64,000 nt of DNA, from NCBI GenBank assembly GCA_040386335.1, contig JAZKFT010000035.1, positions 62,001 through 126,000 on the forward strand, in the 5' to 3' direction. This document shows, piece by piece, positions 63,049 through 64,000 of the stretch (the first letter of the stretch is position 1; the number at the start of each line of letters is the position of its first letter). The notes under the pieces are model-generated. The model was not told where the DNA came from. It made no database searches and was given only the letters and a program-made list of their open reading frames with translations. The translations under genes and the position numbers were made by a program. This DNA comes from JAZKFT01 sp040386335 (lineage in GTDB: Bacteria > Bacteroidota > Bacteroidia > Chitinophagales > Chitinophagaceae).

Positions 63049-63081
63049 CATCATAAATCCGAAATCATAAATCAGAAATCC
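63049..63081. repeat. AAATCNN heptads before the second GT4 gene
   Basis: ACATCAT AAATCCG AAATCAT AAATCAG AAATCC in 7-base phase, ending at the GTG start. Confidence 0.75.
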
Positions 63082-64000
63082 GTGCATGTCCTTTTTAACA
63101 GCGACCATTACCCAACGCCTGGCGGAAGCACGGGTGGTATTGGTGTATTTGTGCAAACGCTGGGGCGCATGCTGGTGCAGCAGGGTATTCAGGTAACCGT
63201 GGTTGGCGCTGGGTATAAAAAGCATAGCATTGAAAATGATGAAGGTGTAAAGGTGATCCGGATCGCAAAAAGCAAATGGCCGGCGGGGAAGTTTATCCAG
63301 CAGGTATGGCAGATAAATGCTGCTATTAAAAAAGCGCACAGGGAAAATCGGGTCGATATTATTGAATGCAGCGAAGTCGGATTCGCCCTTATTAGAAATA
63401 TAAAAGGTGTAAAACGGGTGATCCGTATGCATGGCGGCCATCATTTTTTCAGACATTTTGAAAAACGGCCACTGGTAGCCAAAACCGTTTGGCAGGAAAA
63501 AAAAGCCTTTGCAAAAGCACAGGCGCTTTGCGCTGTGAGCAATTTTGTAAATGTTGAAACGGCTAAATGGCTGCATTTCGACCCATCTCAAACCACCATT
63601 TTGTATAATGGGGTAATGCCGGCAAAATTTGAAGCCCTTGCCGCAGGAACTGAAACGGTAGAAGGCAGGATCGTTTTTACAGGTACGGTTTGTGAAAAGA
63701 AAGGAGCCCGGCAACTGGTGCAGGCTTTTGCCGCTGTAAAAGCAGCCGTACCCGCCACCACTTTATGCATGGTAGGGCCAGACTGGTTTTTTGAAGACGG
63801 CAGTTCCTACAAAAATTATTTACAGCAGTTTATCCCGGATGAAATAAAACCGTTTATAGAATTTGTAGGTCCTGTGCCCAATACCGAAATTCCCAAATGG
63901 ATTGCATCGGCTCATGTATGTGCCTACCCCAGCCATATGGAAGCCATGCCGCTTGCCTGGCTCGAAGCAATGTCGTTGGGCAAACCAGTCGCTGCATCTC
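63082..64000 (+). CDS. Glycosyltransferase family 4, second paralogue (3' end outside window)
   Basis: 306 codons visible. There is no in-frame ATG upstream that avoids the heptad DNA, and GTG at 63082 gives VHVLFNSDHYP, which aligns with the start of the first paralogue. The same blocks follow: GGIGVFVQTLG, IRMHGGHHFF, VFTGTVCEKKGARQLVQAF, and FPSHME-type YPSHMEAMPLAWLEAMSLGKPV at the edge. The two genes look like a tandem duplication that has diverged. Both probably add hexoses to the same surface glycan. Confidence 0.9.
   Translation, partial: MHVLFNSDHYPTPGGSTGGIGVFVQTLGRMLVQQGIQVTVVGAGYKKHSIENDEGVKVIRIAKSKWPAGKFIQQVWQINAAIKKAHRENRVDIIECSEVGFALIRNIKGVKRVIRMHGGHHFFRHFEKRPLVAKTVWQEKKAFAKAQALCAVSNFVNVETAKWLHFDPSQTTILYNGVMPAKFEALAAGTETVEGRIVFTGTVCEKKGARQLVQAFAAVKAAVPATTLCMVGPDWFFEDGSSYKNYLQQFIPDEIKPFIEFVGPVPNTEIPKWIASAHVCAYPSHMEAMPLAWLEAMSLGKPVAAS

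Overview
The window looks like a chromosomal segment of a Bacteroidota bacterium, most likely of the family Chitinophagaceae. The evidence is a SusC/SusD pair, a protein with a type IX secretion (T9SS) C-terminal sorting domain, a regulatory-domain TonB receptor, an EpsC-type serine acetyltransferase, promoters of the TTTG / TAnnTTTG type, and starts without Shine-Dalgarno sequences. I found no rRNA, tRNA, CRISPR array, phage or intact insertion sequence.

Layout. (1) 1-4.5 kb, minus strand: a partial pirin, a DUF2490 protein and a TonB-dependent receptor. Two copies of a TCTAT-N7-RTAGA dyad lie around the receptor's promoter. (2) 4.5-17.3 kb, minus strand: a ten-gene sulfate assimilation, cysteine and siroheme operon, in the order cysH, cysD, cysN, cysE/epsC, cysK, SUMT (cobA), cysJ, cysI, 5-aminolevulinate synthase, hemC-hemD fusion. 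A good promoter starts it. Its leader encodes a 22-residue peptide with three cysteines and can form mutually exclusive pairings, which suggests cysteine-sensing control. The tetrapyrrole genes probably supply siroheme to sulfite reductase, starting from glycine and succinyl-CoA (Shemin route), which is unexpected in this phylum. (3) 17.4-24.8 kb: LptD-like protein, cell-wall amidase, accA, dapA and a secreted esterase. (4) 24.9-31.5 kb: lipoprotein, class V aminotransferase, aspartic protease, RNase Z, STAS protein and ClpC. (5) 31.6-32.5 kb: a small AT-rich two-gene module ending in an inverted repeat, then cmk and a GH32 fructan hydrolase. (6) 34.8-41.4 kb: T9SS beta-helix protein, MCE protein, OstA/LptA-like protein and a 3' remnant of nhaA. 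(7) 41.5-51.9 kb: DeoR-type regulator, SusC, SusD, a DUF4397 lipoprotein, an MG2/TonB-plug protein and a secreted protein. (8) 51.9-58.4 kb, minus strand: a nonulosonic (legionaminic-like) acid operon with LegB, LegI, LegG, an extra SDR, PtmE and LegF, but no LegC or LegH. (9) 58.5-64 kb: an alpha/beta hydrolase, then glycosyltransferases and a methyltransferase that probably build a surface glycan.

Intergenic DNA is unusual. Many spacers carry degenerate tandem repeats with a period of 7 or 8 bases. The unit differs from spacer to spacer, and the tract often begins on the stop codon of the upstream gene. Palindromic interspersed repeats also recur (9.2 and 23.6 kb; 39.2 and 52.7 kb). Several long open frames start inside this repeat DNA, so I moved their starts to the signal peptide or the family's usual start.
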